Shown here: piece after piece, positions 46,742-58,116 of the stretch | Position numbering within the stretch: position 1 is the stretch's first letter | How the letters are laid out: each line of letters begins with the position of its first letter | DNA from: Verpa conica | Lineage: Eukaryota; Ascomycota; Pezizomycetes; Pezizales; Morchellaceae | Assembly (NCBI GenBank): GCA_033030425.1 | Contig: JAUFSD010000003.1 | Span: 1,364,001 to 1,428,000, forward strand | Length of the DNA stretch: 64,000 nucleotides | Reading direction: 5' to 3' | The notes under the pieces: generated by a model | Database searches by the model: none | The model's input: the letters and a program-made list of their open reading frames with translations, nothing else | What the model was told of the DNA's origin: nothing | Position numbers and translations under genes: made by a program

Positions 46742-48822
46742 CAGTTACTCTGTCAGAAAATTATTAATATTCAATTAGCTTATAATTAAGAAATCCTCCT
46801 ATTCTAACTAGTTGGATATTCTACGAAGCGGGCGACTTTGACTGGCATGCAACCCAAAAATCCAAGCCCAGGCCAACTGAAAGGAGGCGTTTGAGATATA
46901 CCTTTTAGATATTTATTGAAGTCTCAGCCCGGAGGTTCTAAGGTAGGCATTCTAGGACACCTCTTTATTTGATCTATGATCTCCCGCCAGAGCTCACAAC
47001 ATGAGCATCCTGCTTGCCTAAATATACACACTAAAATCCTTCTTATAAAAATAGGTTGGACATTTCTAGTATAGCTTAATGGGAGAATAACCATAGAAAG
47101 AATACTAGCTTTAGGTTGATGCGTAGAAGTTGTTTCTAGACACATTTCCCTCCACTTAGGCACCTTTATTCCCCTGTACCACTATAAAGTGTCATCAAGG
47201 GAAAATCTTAGTGCTAGAACTCCCATACGTCGTTGCTTTTACCTCTTCTTGAAGCCTGCAAATATCTATATATATAAGACCTAATACCACAATACCCGAA
47301 CCCCCACGTGACCACTCACCCGCTAGGAATTTCTACCAGCTGGAGGCTATTTCCCCATCTACTTGGGACCTTCGTTCTCTGTTACCAAGTTCCTCATCTC
47401 CTCATCTCCCTTACTAACATTCTGTTTCACGCCTCTCCCACGAATATTTATCATTAGACTACTCCCTTGTATCAAAACAACCTCGAGTATGCCTAATCCC
47501 CCGAAGCTTAGATTGTTGTATTTTTGCTTATTTTTGTTAGATAACAATTTTGGCTACAAAGCATCCAAACACTAATATGGTACAAGCGCTATTGAAGTAG
47601 AGCAATAATAGCATTTCCCGTACTTAAAGATAAAAACATACTAATAAATAATTTAATAGCACTGCCGAAGCAGCCAGGAACTGTTTCGGTAGCCCTAAAA
47701 AATTATCTATAGATCGATCTAATGAGGTTATACAAACATGGTCCTAAAAAGGTTGAGAAAAACTCGAGCTAAATAGAGTCGTTTATAGGCTTCATGAACG
47801 GTAGAATAGTAGATGGATTAGGAAAAAGGTTTGCACAACTCCAGAAAGAGATACTAAGAGCTTGGGCCAGGGAGATGGCGGTTGGGTAATTAAGGTGGGT
47901 GTGTTCTTGTTTGTCCTTTATTCTTAGCTGTCAACTGTTTTTTATTTCTTTTTGTATTCCGAAGAAATTGATTTGCTAGTTTCTGGAAGAAAGGTTTGGC
48001 TCGTGGGAAGACAATATAAACGTACTAGAAGAACTGAGAGAGTAATTATTACATCTCATATATTAATTAGTACTACTATAATATGCCTACCTGCCTGCCT
48101 AGCTAGTGGGCCCCTTGGTCAGATGTAAATGTAAGAACAGATCCAGGGTGTCAACCCCCGGCCTAAATATGCGCGGACTCAAAATCCCAAACATACAAAT
48201 AAAACATCTGCGCGTTATTATCGTAGAAAACTTCCCCTGCACGTTTGTGTTTTACATTAAGCTCTTCTCAGTCCCTGCAGATCCCTAAAGTTAACATATC
48301 GGTACCGCCGAGTTTCACCTTATATGAACCACCGCACGGGCCTAAGACCATAGAAACTCGAGAAATTAGACCGGCGCTAATGCAAATCCAACACTGGTAC
48401 AGGGTGGCTTTAGCATAGAAAAAAAAGCTGAGCCACAGAAAACTACTAACATAGGCTTAGCTTGTCGCTGGCGTAGGGTCCAATCTATCGAGCTTTTACG
48501 GGATATATAAGTGTGGAGTATAGTGACTCGGAAAAATCTTGCTAGTATTAGGAAATTAAACATAAAGTGGTGCGTAGGTCTTGAAAATTAGACCCTTGCT
48601 ATACATAAGTAAAGCGCACGCAGAGTAAGCATACATTAAGGTGTTACCACCCCTGTCTGCAGCTGCTTCGTAGCAGACTAGGGTTGGATGAAAGGCCAGT
48701 TCTCTGCGAGAGTATATATAACCACACCTCTCTTCACTTTATACTCTTTAATTCTACATACCCTTTATAAAAGATCCCACACTCCTTTAAACTACCCGTA
48801 CTGGTACGACAATACCTTCAAA
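46742..48822. other. repeat-island flank and promoter of the secreted-protein gene
   Basis: AT-rich sequence with no clear gene. A minus-strand frame at 46924-47163 has protein-like composition but no recognised family and no splice partners. Immediately before the next gene, TATATATAA at 48713-48721 looks like a TATA box, about 100 bp before the ATG at 48823. Confidence 0.45.
48713..48721 (+). promoter_or_regulatory. TATA-box-like element
   Basis: TATATATAA lies about 105 bp upstream of the ATG of the secreted Cys-rich protein, with C/T-rich sequence between. This is the clearest TATA-type box next to a gene in the window and suggests a regulated gene. Position-based inference. Confidence 0.5.
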
Positions 48823-49807
48823 ATGTACTATATGAAACTATTTATTCTTCCAGCACTTGCTATCATTATCGACCAAACATCAGCTACACTCACCTTCAAC
48901 TCGACATTTAGCCAAGATTTCGAATTCGATGGCCATGTTCCCGCTGGTACGGTTTCGGAGGGATGCGGTGCCGCGTATTCCGCTGTCGTAGAATGCAGTT
49001 CTTTACTCTTGAAGTTGCGTGATTCATCGGCCGGCCCTGATATTTTCACTAAGGAAGGCCTCAGCGAGGTTTGCACCACAGAGTGCATCAATTCATTGAA
49101 TGACTGGGATAAGAAAATTCAAGAGGATTGTACGGACCAAGACAAACTCTTAGTGGAGGATCCCACTGGATCGTTTGTATACCTCAGTATGGTTCTGAGG
49201 AATACACACAGCATCCAAGAGAATCTGTACTGGGCTTTCTGCCTAAAAGATTCGTAAGTTTTCCAACGCTCATTTTTCTTTGACTTATGTGCAAGAGATA
49301 TGTGTAGTATGCTAAAGAATCTATATTATTGATAGTAAAACGGAAACGTACTGTTTAGTGGACAATAACCTCCCCGATTGGCCTACTGGATCAAACGAAA
49401 CCGAAGCGGTGGCTACAGCCTTCTGTAAAAGTGATTGTCGCACGCAACAGTCATACCTCATGTATCTTTCCTACAATAATAGTGATCTAGCCGACGCAGA
49501 AGAAATCTGTCCGGGTCTCGATACTTCCGTATTCCCTATGAACGTCAACATACTCGGAGCCTTTGGAGCCGCCGCGAGTTCTTCTCTAGGTGAAGGTAAC
49601 GTTGGTAACAACACAGAAGGAAAGATTGAAGGGACAGATTTCAACTGGGATTTCTATGTGCAGGACTTTAATACAGCCAGCAACGATACCACATACCAAG
49701 GCTCTGGGGGTGCTGCGGTTGACAAGAGCATTGGACTGAAAACTGGATTTTCTACTAGTTTTGCGTTTATTTCTGTTTTTTTGGCTGTTACGAGTACACT
49801 TCTTTAA
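48823..49807 (+). CDS. secreted Cys-rich protein, probably GPI-anchored
   Basis: Two exons (48823..49253 and 49336..49807) join to 903 nt, 300 aa. A signal peptide (MYYMKLFILPALAIIIDQTS) ends near residue 20-22. The mature part has regularly spaced Cys (GCGAAYSAVVECSSLLLKLR, VCTTECINSLNDWDKKIQED, FCLKDSKTETYCLVDNN, FCKSDCRTQQSYL). This is a pattern seen in many Pezizomycotina surface proteins, some with LysM domains; no LysM is visible here. It has several N-glycosylation sequons (NST, NET, NNS, NDT). The C-terminus is Ser/Gly-rich and then hydrophobic (FSTSFAFISVFLAVTSTLL), as in GPI-anchor signals. Role at the cell wall is inferred. It sits next to a repeat island with a TATA box in front. 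Confidence 0.75.
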
Positions 49808-50715
49808 TTTATAACCAAACGAGTGAACGAAATTAGAATATTGTATAATATTAGACTATTTCTATAGAGTGGAGATAATCTTCATTCATCTAATGCTATC
49901 TCAACCTCAATTAACGCACCAAGTATAAATAAGTAGGACACTGAAAGAGAAATTAATATAACGGCCACACGGTGATAAAAACAGTACAATACCCCACATA
50001 CTGTGACAGCGATACCCAAGAATTGATTCCTAGCTTAGCCACAGACAAGTTTACATGTAGAGAACTAAGGGTGTCTAATATTACCTCTTAATACTTAAAA
50101 TGTAAATATATATAACCACCTGCCTAGTGACTGTATCAAGTCTCAGGAATATAGTATCATCCCAGCAGCTTGTTCTGTAATGGAGTTATATTATTAAATC
50201 CGGTATATATATATGTATAGTACAACAATATAGTTAGATATTTTATATTTTAGCTCTCAGATAAGCCGCTCTAAAACTCTTAACATACCCCTCCCTAGAG
50301 TAATTTGACTTATCGCTTAGGGTACTGATTTTTCGCATTCCGCCCTTTATGTGGCTGGGGTATGGTTACTTCATTGACGTATGTAAACTCTTACTGTTTG
50401 AGTGGGGGCACCATGGCTACTGTTTTATATCCTCTGGTATTATACAATAAGGTGCTTCTATAATTTAGAAAATGAGACCGTAATATAAATCTTACCCCAG
50501 GGGGTTAGGGTATGGAACAGTCAAAATGAAGATTTCATTGATGCAACAGCCCTATTAGAGTTAAGATGGGATTATAATTAGAAGGCACATGAGATTTTAT
50601 AGCACTCCATATACCTATTAGTGTTACATATAGATATATACCAAGACCCTCAAATATAATCTGTTAATTAATCCCCTTCGGCCACACTCTCATCCCCCTT
50701 CAGACATTGTCTTCC
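49808..50715. other. convergent 3' intergenic region, AT-rich
   Basis: About 900 bp with no gene. Near 49930-49975 there is a fragment resembling the interior of the 46.55-kb inverted-repeat element. Several TATATA runs occur near 50090-50240. Nothing else seen. Confidence 0.5.
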
Positions 50716-51607
50716 CTATATATCCCTTTCATACATGATATCTGTCCTCATTGTATACTTAACTCCAGACTTTACCTCCTCCCCCGAATGTATCAAGCGG
50801 GAATGCTGAAATATCAAAACTCTGCCTTTTTTTGCCTCAACATCTAGCCACTTATCAGACGACCAATCAGATGGTAAGAATCTCGTAGTGCCGCCTATCA
50901 GGTCGCCAGCTTGATTTCCTGAAGAGTTGAGATATAGATGAAGCGTCAGGTAAGAGTGTTCTTCGCCATTCGGAGTCGCATATGAGCCGTCGCCATGAGC
51001 TATATGTATTTCAGTGTTAGCCTTTAGAGAATATATAACCTACACTATTAGTGATAAAGTATATAGTGATATTTACGTTTAAAGTACTGGTTCTCTGTGT
51101 ATCTCAAAAATCGGAGTCGTTCATTCAACCTAAAATAATTACTTTATTAGAAACTATTCTTTTAATAAAAGGTAAGGTTCTATACCGTGTCATTTTCCAC
51201 TTGAAATGTTTCCCATTATACCCAGCTATCTTATCCCAACTCGTACCCATTCCAACCTCCATTACGTCGCCTAGGTACGGCTTCACACGGTCATAAATCC
51301 ACCCTGCTGTATCGAAGTCGTCGATCATAACCCTTGTGCAGTCACGAACATTCTTTATCAAGGCCTGATGACCAGCCCCGATATTTACAAGCGCCTCCAC
51401 CCACCCTCCGCCAGTTAAAGTGGCATACTTCAGCAGGTCGTCGCACTCCTCCGGAGTGAAGAGGTCATCGATAACTATGGCAAATAGGTTCGGATTAGAG
51501 TAATAGGGAGCAAGCGGCGTTTTGGCGAAGTCTATGATTTTTACCCTGGCGCTCTCTGGAGCCTTAGTTTGGGCCAAAATCTTCGCTTTCAATGAGACGA
51601 CATCCAT
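50716..51607 (-). CDS. prolyl 4-hydroxylase-like 2-oxoglutarate/Fe(II) dioxygenase
   Basis: Three exons (51186..51607, 51077..51129, 50716..50999) sum to 759 nt, 252 aa. The iron-binding triad is visible: His-x-Asp in YFKPHGDGSY (formed across the second intron) and a distal His in LIFQHSRLIHSGEEV, with a Lys a few residues later (VKSGVKYTMRTDIMYERDI) placed to bind 2-oxoglutarate. The middle has the P4H-type run RLNERLRFLRYTENQYFK and HSYLTLHLYLN. The N-terminal half, IDDLFTPEECDDLLKYA, is the usual lead-in of this fold. No signal peptide, so it is probably cytosolic or nuclear. The substrate is unknown; proteins or small molecules are both possible. Confidence 0.88.
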
Positions 51608-53048
51608 TTCGTATGTGAGTAGAAAGACTATCTCAACGGGAAGCTGTTATATATATAAAGGGTACGAGCCTAGCCGCGGCAAAGCTCACACAGCCGTTCC
51701 CTGAATCACACAATGAGCGCAGACCGTAGCGCGAAATGTGTCAAACTGACTCATAGCATCATGCGTGTTGTACCAGGATATGAGGATCTGTCGGAATTAG
51801 GGAGTGCATGCACAGCATAGATACCACCCACCACTTAAAATAACGAATTTTTTAATAGGAGAGTCAGAAACTCCTATATTTCATTTATATTAATATAGTA
51901 ACAATTCAATATGCTAGAATATTCCAAAGAGTATATAGTATACTCTACAGCACAAGTACAGAGAACGGTAAAAAAGATCGAGAAACGCGAGACACGAGAA
52001 TCAGCGTTCCTATCAGTTCTTTAGGTTTTTGGAAAAGATTCTAGTAGTAGGACTGCCACAAGACCCTGATAACAGACCCTGCTTTCCCAATCTTTTGCCG
52101 TACGCTGTACCCGCCTCAGGTTAGAACCATAAAACAGAGGGTTACTTTTGTATAGATATTCTACCACACAAATTGCGACCCCCCGATTTTCTACTATGCC
52201 CCGGTGGACGAGCAGCTATGTATCTTATTACCAGCTTGAAGCTTGGTTGACTAGGATGTCCCAGAAGTACGATGTAATGATACTTCGTCTTATCCCTATT
52301 TATTCAGTGATCTTTTGCGAACCGACGCTGTGACTCCAAAAAGTACTATTCAGTTCATCTAAAGAAATGACTATATTAACACAAAAGCACATGATTTCAG
52401 TTCCACATTCTCGTCCAACAAATTCCGAATCGGACTTTACCCCAAAACCCACCATGCTACTTTATTACAGACAAAACCGCCAGTTCCAAGAGAAATTAGA
52501 AAAGGAAAGGAAAACTCCCAATCCATAAAGCACTCAAAAAAAACCTGTTGCCACAAAGTAGGGGCCAGATAAGCGTATCCAACCACCCTAGAAAAGTTGG
52601 CCCTTTATATATCATATTCCAAGTCCACCCCAAAGACCTTACAATGCCACTGTGTACTGGAAGTAGCTAGAACTGATAAGTCAAAAGCGACCAAACAATA
52701 ACAAAAAAAAACCACGATTAAGCTGACCCAAAGTAAAGCACGGCTTTTGGATACAAATACACCCTATTATCGAGACTCAGTACAAGATGATAAGGACTAT
52801 AGCACTGAAGGTTTAAGAATACGAGAATGGAGTGTAGGAATAGGTTGGTAGAGGGGTAATAAGTATCATTCCTCAAGCCAAGACCCTCTTTAAAAGAAAA
52901 AAGATAGGGAAAAAAGAGGAAAAACGCCCATTCCCATCCAAATCCACCGTCCCAGCTCAAGAAAAGAAAGGTGCAAATAAAAGGAGAAAGGCACACAATT
53001 GATGACAGTAGCTAGCTTTTTAAAAGACGCTAGGCGAAATAAATTTGA
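51608..53048. other. intergenic region
   Basis: About 1.4 kb between the start of the dioxygenase gene and the 3' end of BYE1, both on the minus strand. AT-rich near 51840-51960. Short open frames (52148-52333, 52718-52996) lack any protein-like character. No element recognised. Confidence 0.5.
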
Positions 53049-56000
53049 TTAAACTCCCCCCATCTGTCTATCAATCAGCTTTGCCAGAGCCTCGGGGTCG
53101 TTATGTATCTCAGGGTTCTCAACGAGAATCTTATTGATGAGCATAAGCTGATTCGAATCCATGTCGGGGAAGATTTGGACAAGGTTCCGAGTCATTTCTG
53201 CTAAAGGTACATTTCCAAGAAGTTGCCTAGGGGCTGAAGGCGGGTTAGAAGAGTATGGCCCGCCTGTATATGGCATATTGTATTGTTGCTGGTGTGGGGA
53301 AGCGTTAGCATTCGAATAGGCAAAGTTGTGTTGCGGAGGTGTGTAAGGAATTCCCTGATGATGCAAATTTGGTGCGACCGCGGAGGCATATGGGGGGTCC
53401 GAGGTATGGTGGTGTAGTTGCATATAGGGAGACATAGATACAGCGGCATGTGTTGGGGTTGCCCCAGGGAGATCAACAAGGTTGCGAATTACAACAAAGA
53501 TGACAATTAGGAGCTTGCCCTGGCGGCCGTTTTGAGGGATGCTGGACGGTGGGTCTAACACATTGAACCAGTCTGGGAGACTATCTTGTTCGTCGACAGG
53601 AACAATGTAGAGATCTTTGATACACTTGAGCAAATGCTTCCCAACAACCGCATATCTATCCCTCTCTTTGAAATAATCGAAAAGCTTCTTGAACTCTACT
53701 TGAGCCATACCATCGGTAGGGGTAAGAGAAACCATAACGAGAGAACTGCTTTTCGAGAACTTCTGACCACACAGATATTCTGTCGCACGATCATGTTTAA
53801 TGCGACCGTCAATTTGTAGGACGTCAGCTAATAAGTCGGACCATTTGACTTTCGCAACATAGTCTGGTCCACCAACGAGCGCAGCAGTAGCGGATAGGCT
53901 CGCAATCCCATTCATTTCTATACGCCCCTTCCATTCTTCCTCCTCTTCATCATGGCGCGGAGAGTAATGATCATCGTCCGTTATAGCACTCGCTGGAGAA
54001 TAAGGTGGTGTAGCATCACCATCATCGTCCTTGAGAAGCATATCAATGTCTTTGTCAATTTTAAGATCTGCCTCACGTGCCGTCGTCGGAACTGCTGGTC
54101 TCATCGCTCTCGGAACATGATTGGTGTCTGGAGCTTCAATATGATCCCAAACATTCTCAATACTAAATTGGCGTCCTTTTTCCGTACTTCTAACATCGGT
54201 AGTAGGTGGCCGACTATTTGGAACCGACGGAGATCTTAAATATTCATCGTGATTTTCAGGTATAGTGATCGGGCTCTCCATAACCTCGACAGCAACCGAA
54301 GGTGATTTATCGATTACAGAAACTAGTGGTTCATCGGTAGAATCAGACCTACGCGGAAAATTTCCGGGTGGAAGGAGACTATCGTCACGACCAGTTGTTT
54401 CGTCCTCGTCAATTTCCCCCACTAATTCCTCGCCTTTATGTGTCCTTCGGATGCGAGGGCCAGTCTCTGTTATCAAAGTATTGTGCTTCTCCGACTCTAA
54501 GCGTACCTTCTGCATCAACTCCTTTAATGCCTTTGAGGCCATCTCATCCGTCGTCATGTGGGCCAACCTAGAAGGTTCTAAACCTTCCTTCAATAGCTCA
54601 TCACTCAACGAAAGATTAGCGCGGAGGTTGTATGCAATAGACCTTACTTTTTTTGTGTACTCCGGAGGCAATTCCCCTCCTTTGAAAAAGAGGAGGTAAA
54701 CGTGGTGCTCTACCTGCAGAGCAAGCTTTTCACAAAATTGATCTATTGTTTGGCCTTCTACCAAAGCTAGTTCGTTTTCAGAAACGAGGGGAGTAGCACG
54801 ATCAACTAGTGGTGTCATCAAGAAACTTGCAACTTTCCGGCGCCCTTCATTCCGAAGTTCATCGATAGATCCCACGAGCTCCTTTTGTGGTGTACTGTCT
54901 TCTGTCTTTTGTTTTTTAATGGGTGGCTTCGCTATAGATGATCGTCTAAGTGACGGCTTTGCCTCCTTAGGGCTGGCATCTAGACCGATTGTTGATACAC
55001 GGCGTATTCTCTTATAAGGCCCCTAGGAAGATTTGTTAGCAGCAATTGTGTAGGTGAGTTGTAAGACGTACCTCATCTTCATGCTTATATTCTCCATCAG
55101 AATCACCAGCAGGCTTTCGCTTGAATGACTTGGTTGACTTGACAGAGTCCCGTCGAGTATCTCTTCTGCCTAAATCTTCCTTTGGTACTGGGGTTGGTGT
55201 CTGGCATCTAATATTAGTCCCAAGCATGGGAAATTATCACTGAGATCATACCTGAGGTTCCCGTTGGTCTGTCACTTCCTTCAAAACCCCATTCCCATTA
55301 ATTTCGATATTTTCCTTTGATGAAGATAATTCCATGGACACTGTCCTTTCACGATCCACAGTGTCTTCTGGCTCTATTCTTTCTGGCCCTTCTGTTTCTT
55401 CTGGCCCCTCTGGCCCTTCTGTTTCTTCTGGCCCCTCTGGCCCTTCTGGCCCTTCTGGCTCCTCTGGCTCCTCTGGCTCCTCTGGCTCCTCTGGCTCCTC
55501 TGGCTCCTCTGGCTCCTCTGGCTCCTCTGGCTCCTCTGGCTCCTCTGGCTCCTCTGGCCCCTCTGGCCCCTCTGGCCCCTCTGGCCCCTCTGGCCCCTCT
55601 GGCCCCTCTGGCTCCCCTGGCTCCCCTGGCTCCTCTGGAGGCTTATCGGGGATATCTTCCTGTGTACTTTGTGGTACATCAATATCCATTTGATCTTCCA
55701 GCTCTACAAGTGGCGAAGGGCTTCGTCTTGCTACCACGGCCTTCTTTCTTCTTGGAATTGATTTTTTTGGCACGGGGTTCCCCTCCTTTAGAGTTGGGGG
55801 TTCCTGGGACTCTAGGGTCGGGGCAGCTTCGCTTTTTGCCGTAGTAGGAGTTTGTTCCTTCTTCGAGTTCCTGGACGGTGCAGATTCTTGTTTCTGCCCT
55901 CTAGCCGGTGTTGAATCCTTCTTTCCTCTTCTCTTTGTTGCCTGTTTCTTTTCCCAAGGTCTTTCTCCCTTATCTAGTTGTTCCAGTAAGACTTGGTGAT

Positions 56001-56452
56001 TCTCCGGTCTACAGACTTCACAAAAGTATTGTTTCGGGATCTTCTTTTTGGGGATCCCCATGCACTGAGTATGTTGCCATGCATCGCAACCTTCGCATTG
56101 GATCATCATCCTCGAGTCATCCTCGTCTTCCTCTTTTGCTCCGCAGACACATCGAATAATATCGTCCGATGAACCATTACTATTCGCATCTTCGGTAGTC
56201 TGTGACCTAGCAGGTGAGGCACGGTCTTTCGCGGGAGTCTTCTTTTTGGCCCTCGAGACTTGACCAGAAGTAGGCGTTGGCGACGCGCTTTCGAGTCCGA
56301 TATCGGAGAGACGATTATTGACGCCTTTCGTCGAACGAATGCTGCGCCGCGGCTCTGCCAGAAGCGCACAAGTTAGCCATATATGTCTTGAATTATGCAG
56401 GGGAGGGCCGGGGGCAAAGGGGAGGGTTATTTGATGGAGGCTTACCAGTCAT
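53049..56452 (-). CDS. BYE1: BYE1-like transcription factor (PHD, TFIIS-central and SPOC domains)
   Basis: Binds H3K4me3 through its PHD finger and the Pol II jaw through the TFIIS-like domain. Four exons (56446..56452, 55252..56354, 55072..55200, 53049..55022) sum to 3,213 nt, 1,070 aa; the first exon encodes just MT plus one base. The N-terminus MTEPRRSIRSTKGVNNRLSD is typical. PHD finger at about 70-118: IIRCVCGAKEEDEDDS, MIQCEGCDAWQHTQCMGI, YFCEVCRPE. A (PEE/PEG)n tract follows at about 243-330. TFIIS central domain at about 465-615 (ELRNEGRRKVASFLMTPLVD). SPOC domain near 800-945 (VKWSDLLADVLQIDGRIKHD, YLCGQKFSKSSSLVMVSLTP). The C-terminal 100 residues are Pro/Gln/Asn-rich. Exon 4 may hide a further small intron near GKLLIVIFVVIRNL. 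Confidence 0.93.
55383..55632 (-). repeat. 9-bp coding minisatellite, (Pro-Glu-Glu/Gly)n
   Basis: About 28 units of a 9-bp repeat (plus strand TCTGGCTCC / TCTGGCCCC / TCTGGCCCT) encode Pro-Glu-Glu and Pro-Glu-Gly tripeptides within BYE1, roughly residues 243-330. A central block of identical GGCTCC units is flanked by GGCCCC units, suggesting recent slippage. The other frames over this stretch give long Ser-Gly-Ser or Leu-Ala-Pro repeats and are shadows. Confidence 0.95.
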
Positions 56453-57291
56453 GAATGATTTATCCACTTATCGGAGTACAATACTAAATCGGCTTGCTCT
56501 CCTCTTCCTGAAGATGTTTGTCTAGTGGTGCAGTTTGTTGTTGGCGATGGCCCAACGGCCGAAATTTACACGAACCAGGCTAGTGCGCGAGATAAAACCC
56601 GTCGAATGAGGTGGAATGGCAGGAGCGCATACACAGTTCAAGGGATACGAATCGGGGAGGGGTAAGAATAAAGTCTTTATCAGATTTTCTTCAGATCAGA
56701 CGGTGAATAAGGCAATCCTCCACACACACTCTCTCTCACGGCCTCTCACAAAAATCAACACTTTCTTTCCTTCCCCCTTCTCGTGATAGATGTCAAACCC
56801 CTTTCTTGTAGCTTTATCACGAATGCTGCGAGTGTTCCGCCTGTCCTAAGATGACAATTTCTGGACCTTTCTCTGCTTACTCTCACAGACAATGATTCCG
56901 ATGATCTCTTCACTTGTAGACGGTAGGGCTGAGGGGGTGGGGGATCAGTGATGGGGGATGGGGGGCTGTAAGTGATGGGGTAGTTGAACGGAGGTGGGGG
57001 AGAAAGTGGAGAGAAAGAGACGTCGAGGCGATCAAACGAAAAGGATGATGAAAGAAACGAAAGGCTCTCGGCAGTTCCCGACATACACTGCTGAAGCGTA
57101 TTTCCTGACACGTTCCCAGAACAGCCCTGTGAATCTCCCTAGTCTATATACGGGGTGACTTGGCAACGCGCAGAACTACCCTCCATTGACCATATACCCA
57201 ATTCAAACATATCCACACATATTACTACCACTCAATATCCTCTTTTCTACACTCTCAGCCCTAAATAAGTAAAAACCTAGTATTCACCACG
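56453..57291. promoter_or_regulatory. divergent promoter region BYE1 / ZNF830-like gene
   Basis: 839 bp between opposite starts. It contains GT/GA-rich stretches (56930-57010) and the C/T- and A-rich leader of the plus-strand gene at 57180-57290. No specific site was recognised. An open minus-strand frame at 56755-57111 is not protein-like. Confidence 0.45.
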
Positions 57292-58116
57292 ATGGCCGAC
57301 GTACGCAAACTCCTCCAGGCTGAACGCAGACTTCGGGAAAAAGTCAAACCCAAATCCAATTCAGCAGCAGCAGCCAGTTCTCGCGCATCTACGAAACGCT
57401 CCCTTCCCGAGATCGATGAAGCAGCTGCCATCAAACGACAAAGGACTTCGGAGGCCCCAAACACAGCGGAACTACCAGCTGGTTTCTTTGATGAAGGAGT
57501 GCAGGAAGGGGAGGGAGACGAAGGGGCAAGAACGACTACAGAGGCCTTAGAGGCTAGCAATGTGGATGATAACACATACCCACAGAATAAAGATAGGGGA
57601 AATTCAGAGGCAGGGAAAGACGACGCGCCTATGGAAGGGGTCCCCGACATTAATACAAACTCACCAACACTACCGTCTGACTTCTTCGAGGCGAGGTCTT
57701 CGGTACCGAGCACAGCACGGGTGGAGGTAGATGAAGATGAATGGGCCGCCTTTCAAGCTGATATAGCTGAGCCTGTTGGGCCAATAACAACTTCAGTCAT
57801 GGTCATTGAATCAGCGCCGAAAACAAACAACCCTACAGCTGTCCCTGACGAGCAGGATACTTTGGATGATTACGCCAAGGGGGAAGAGGAAGACGCAAAA
57901 CAAAAATTATTTGATGAGTTCGAGGAGATGGAAGGGCTAGAGCAGCGAGTATTACGGTTAAAGGAAAGGCGAGAAGCTTTGAAAAATAAAGCTCTTAGAA
58001 CTACAAAGATGGAAGTAGTTGAAGTTGAGCTAGATGACCAGAACGCTGAAGAGGATGATGATGATGATGACGATGACGATGATGATGACAATTTCTTCCG
58101 AGCTAGAGGACCATAG
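57292..58116 (+). CDS. ZNF830/CCDC16-like nuclear protein, finger-less form
   Basis: Single exon, 274 aa. It matches the fungal branch of the ZNF830 (coiled-coil domain 16) family: MADVRKLLQAERRLREK at the start, basic KRSLPEIDEAAAIKRQRT, the repeated LPAGFFDE and LPSDFFEA motifs, and VDEDEWAAFQADI. A coiled coil follows at about 200-240 (LFDEFEEMEGLEQRVLRLKE, RREALKNKALRTTKMEVVEV). The tail is a run of Asp encoded by GAT/GAC repeats, then NFFRARGP. Animal and plant homologues carry an N-terminal C2H2 finger and act in pre-mRNA splicing complexes; no finger is visible here. Head-to-head with BYE1. Confidence 0.8.
   Translation: MADVRKLLQAERRLREKVKPKSNSAAAASSRASTKRSLPEIDEAAAIKRQRTSEAPNTAELPAGFFDEGVQEGEGDEGARTTTEALEASNVDDNTYPQNKDRGNSEAGKDDAPMEGVPDINTNSPTLPSDFFEARSSVPSTARVEVDEDEWAAFQADIAEPVGPITTSVMVIESAPKTNNPTAVPDEQDTLDDYAKGEEEDAKQKLFDEFEEMEGLEQRVLRLKERREALKNKALRTTKMEVVEVELDDQNAEEDDDDDDDDDDDDNFFRARGP
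58054..58089 (+). repeat. in-frame GAT/GAC microsatellite (poly-Asp)
   Basis: Twelve consecutive Asp codons, mostly GAT with interspersed GAC, near the C-terminus of the ZNF830-like protein. Likely variable in length between strains. Confidence 0.85.

Noticed and set aside
55317..55844. Long plus-strand frames of Leu-Ala-Pro or Ser-Gly-Ser repeats
   Set aside because: They are the other frames of the 9-bp minisatellite in BYE1 and have no independent start context or non-repeat conserved part.
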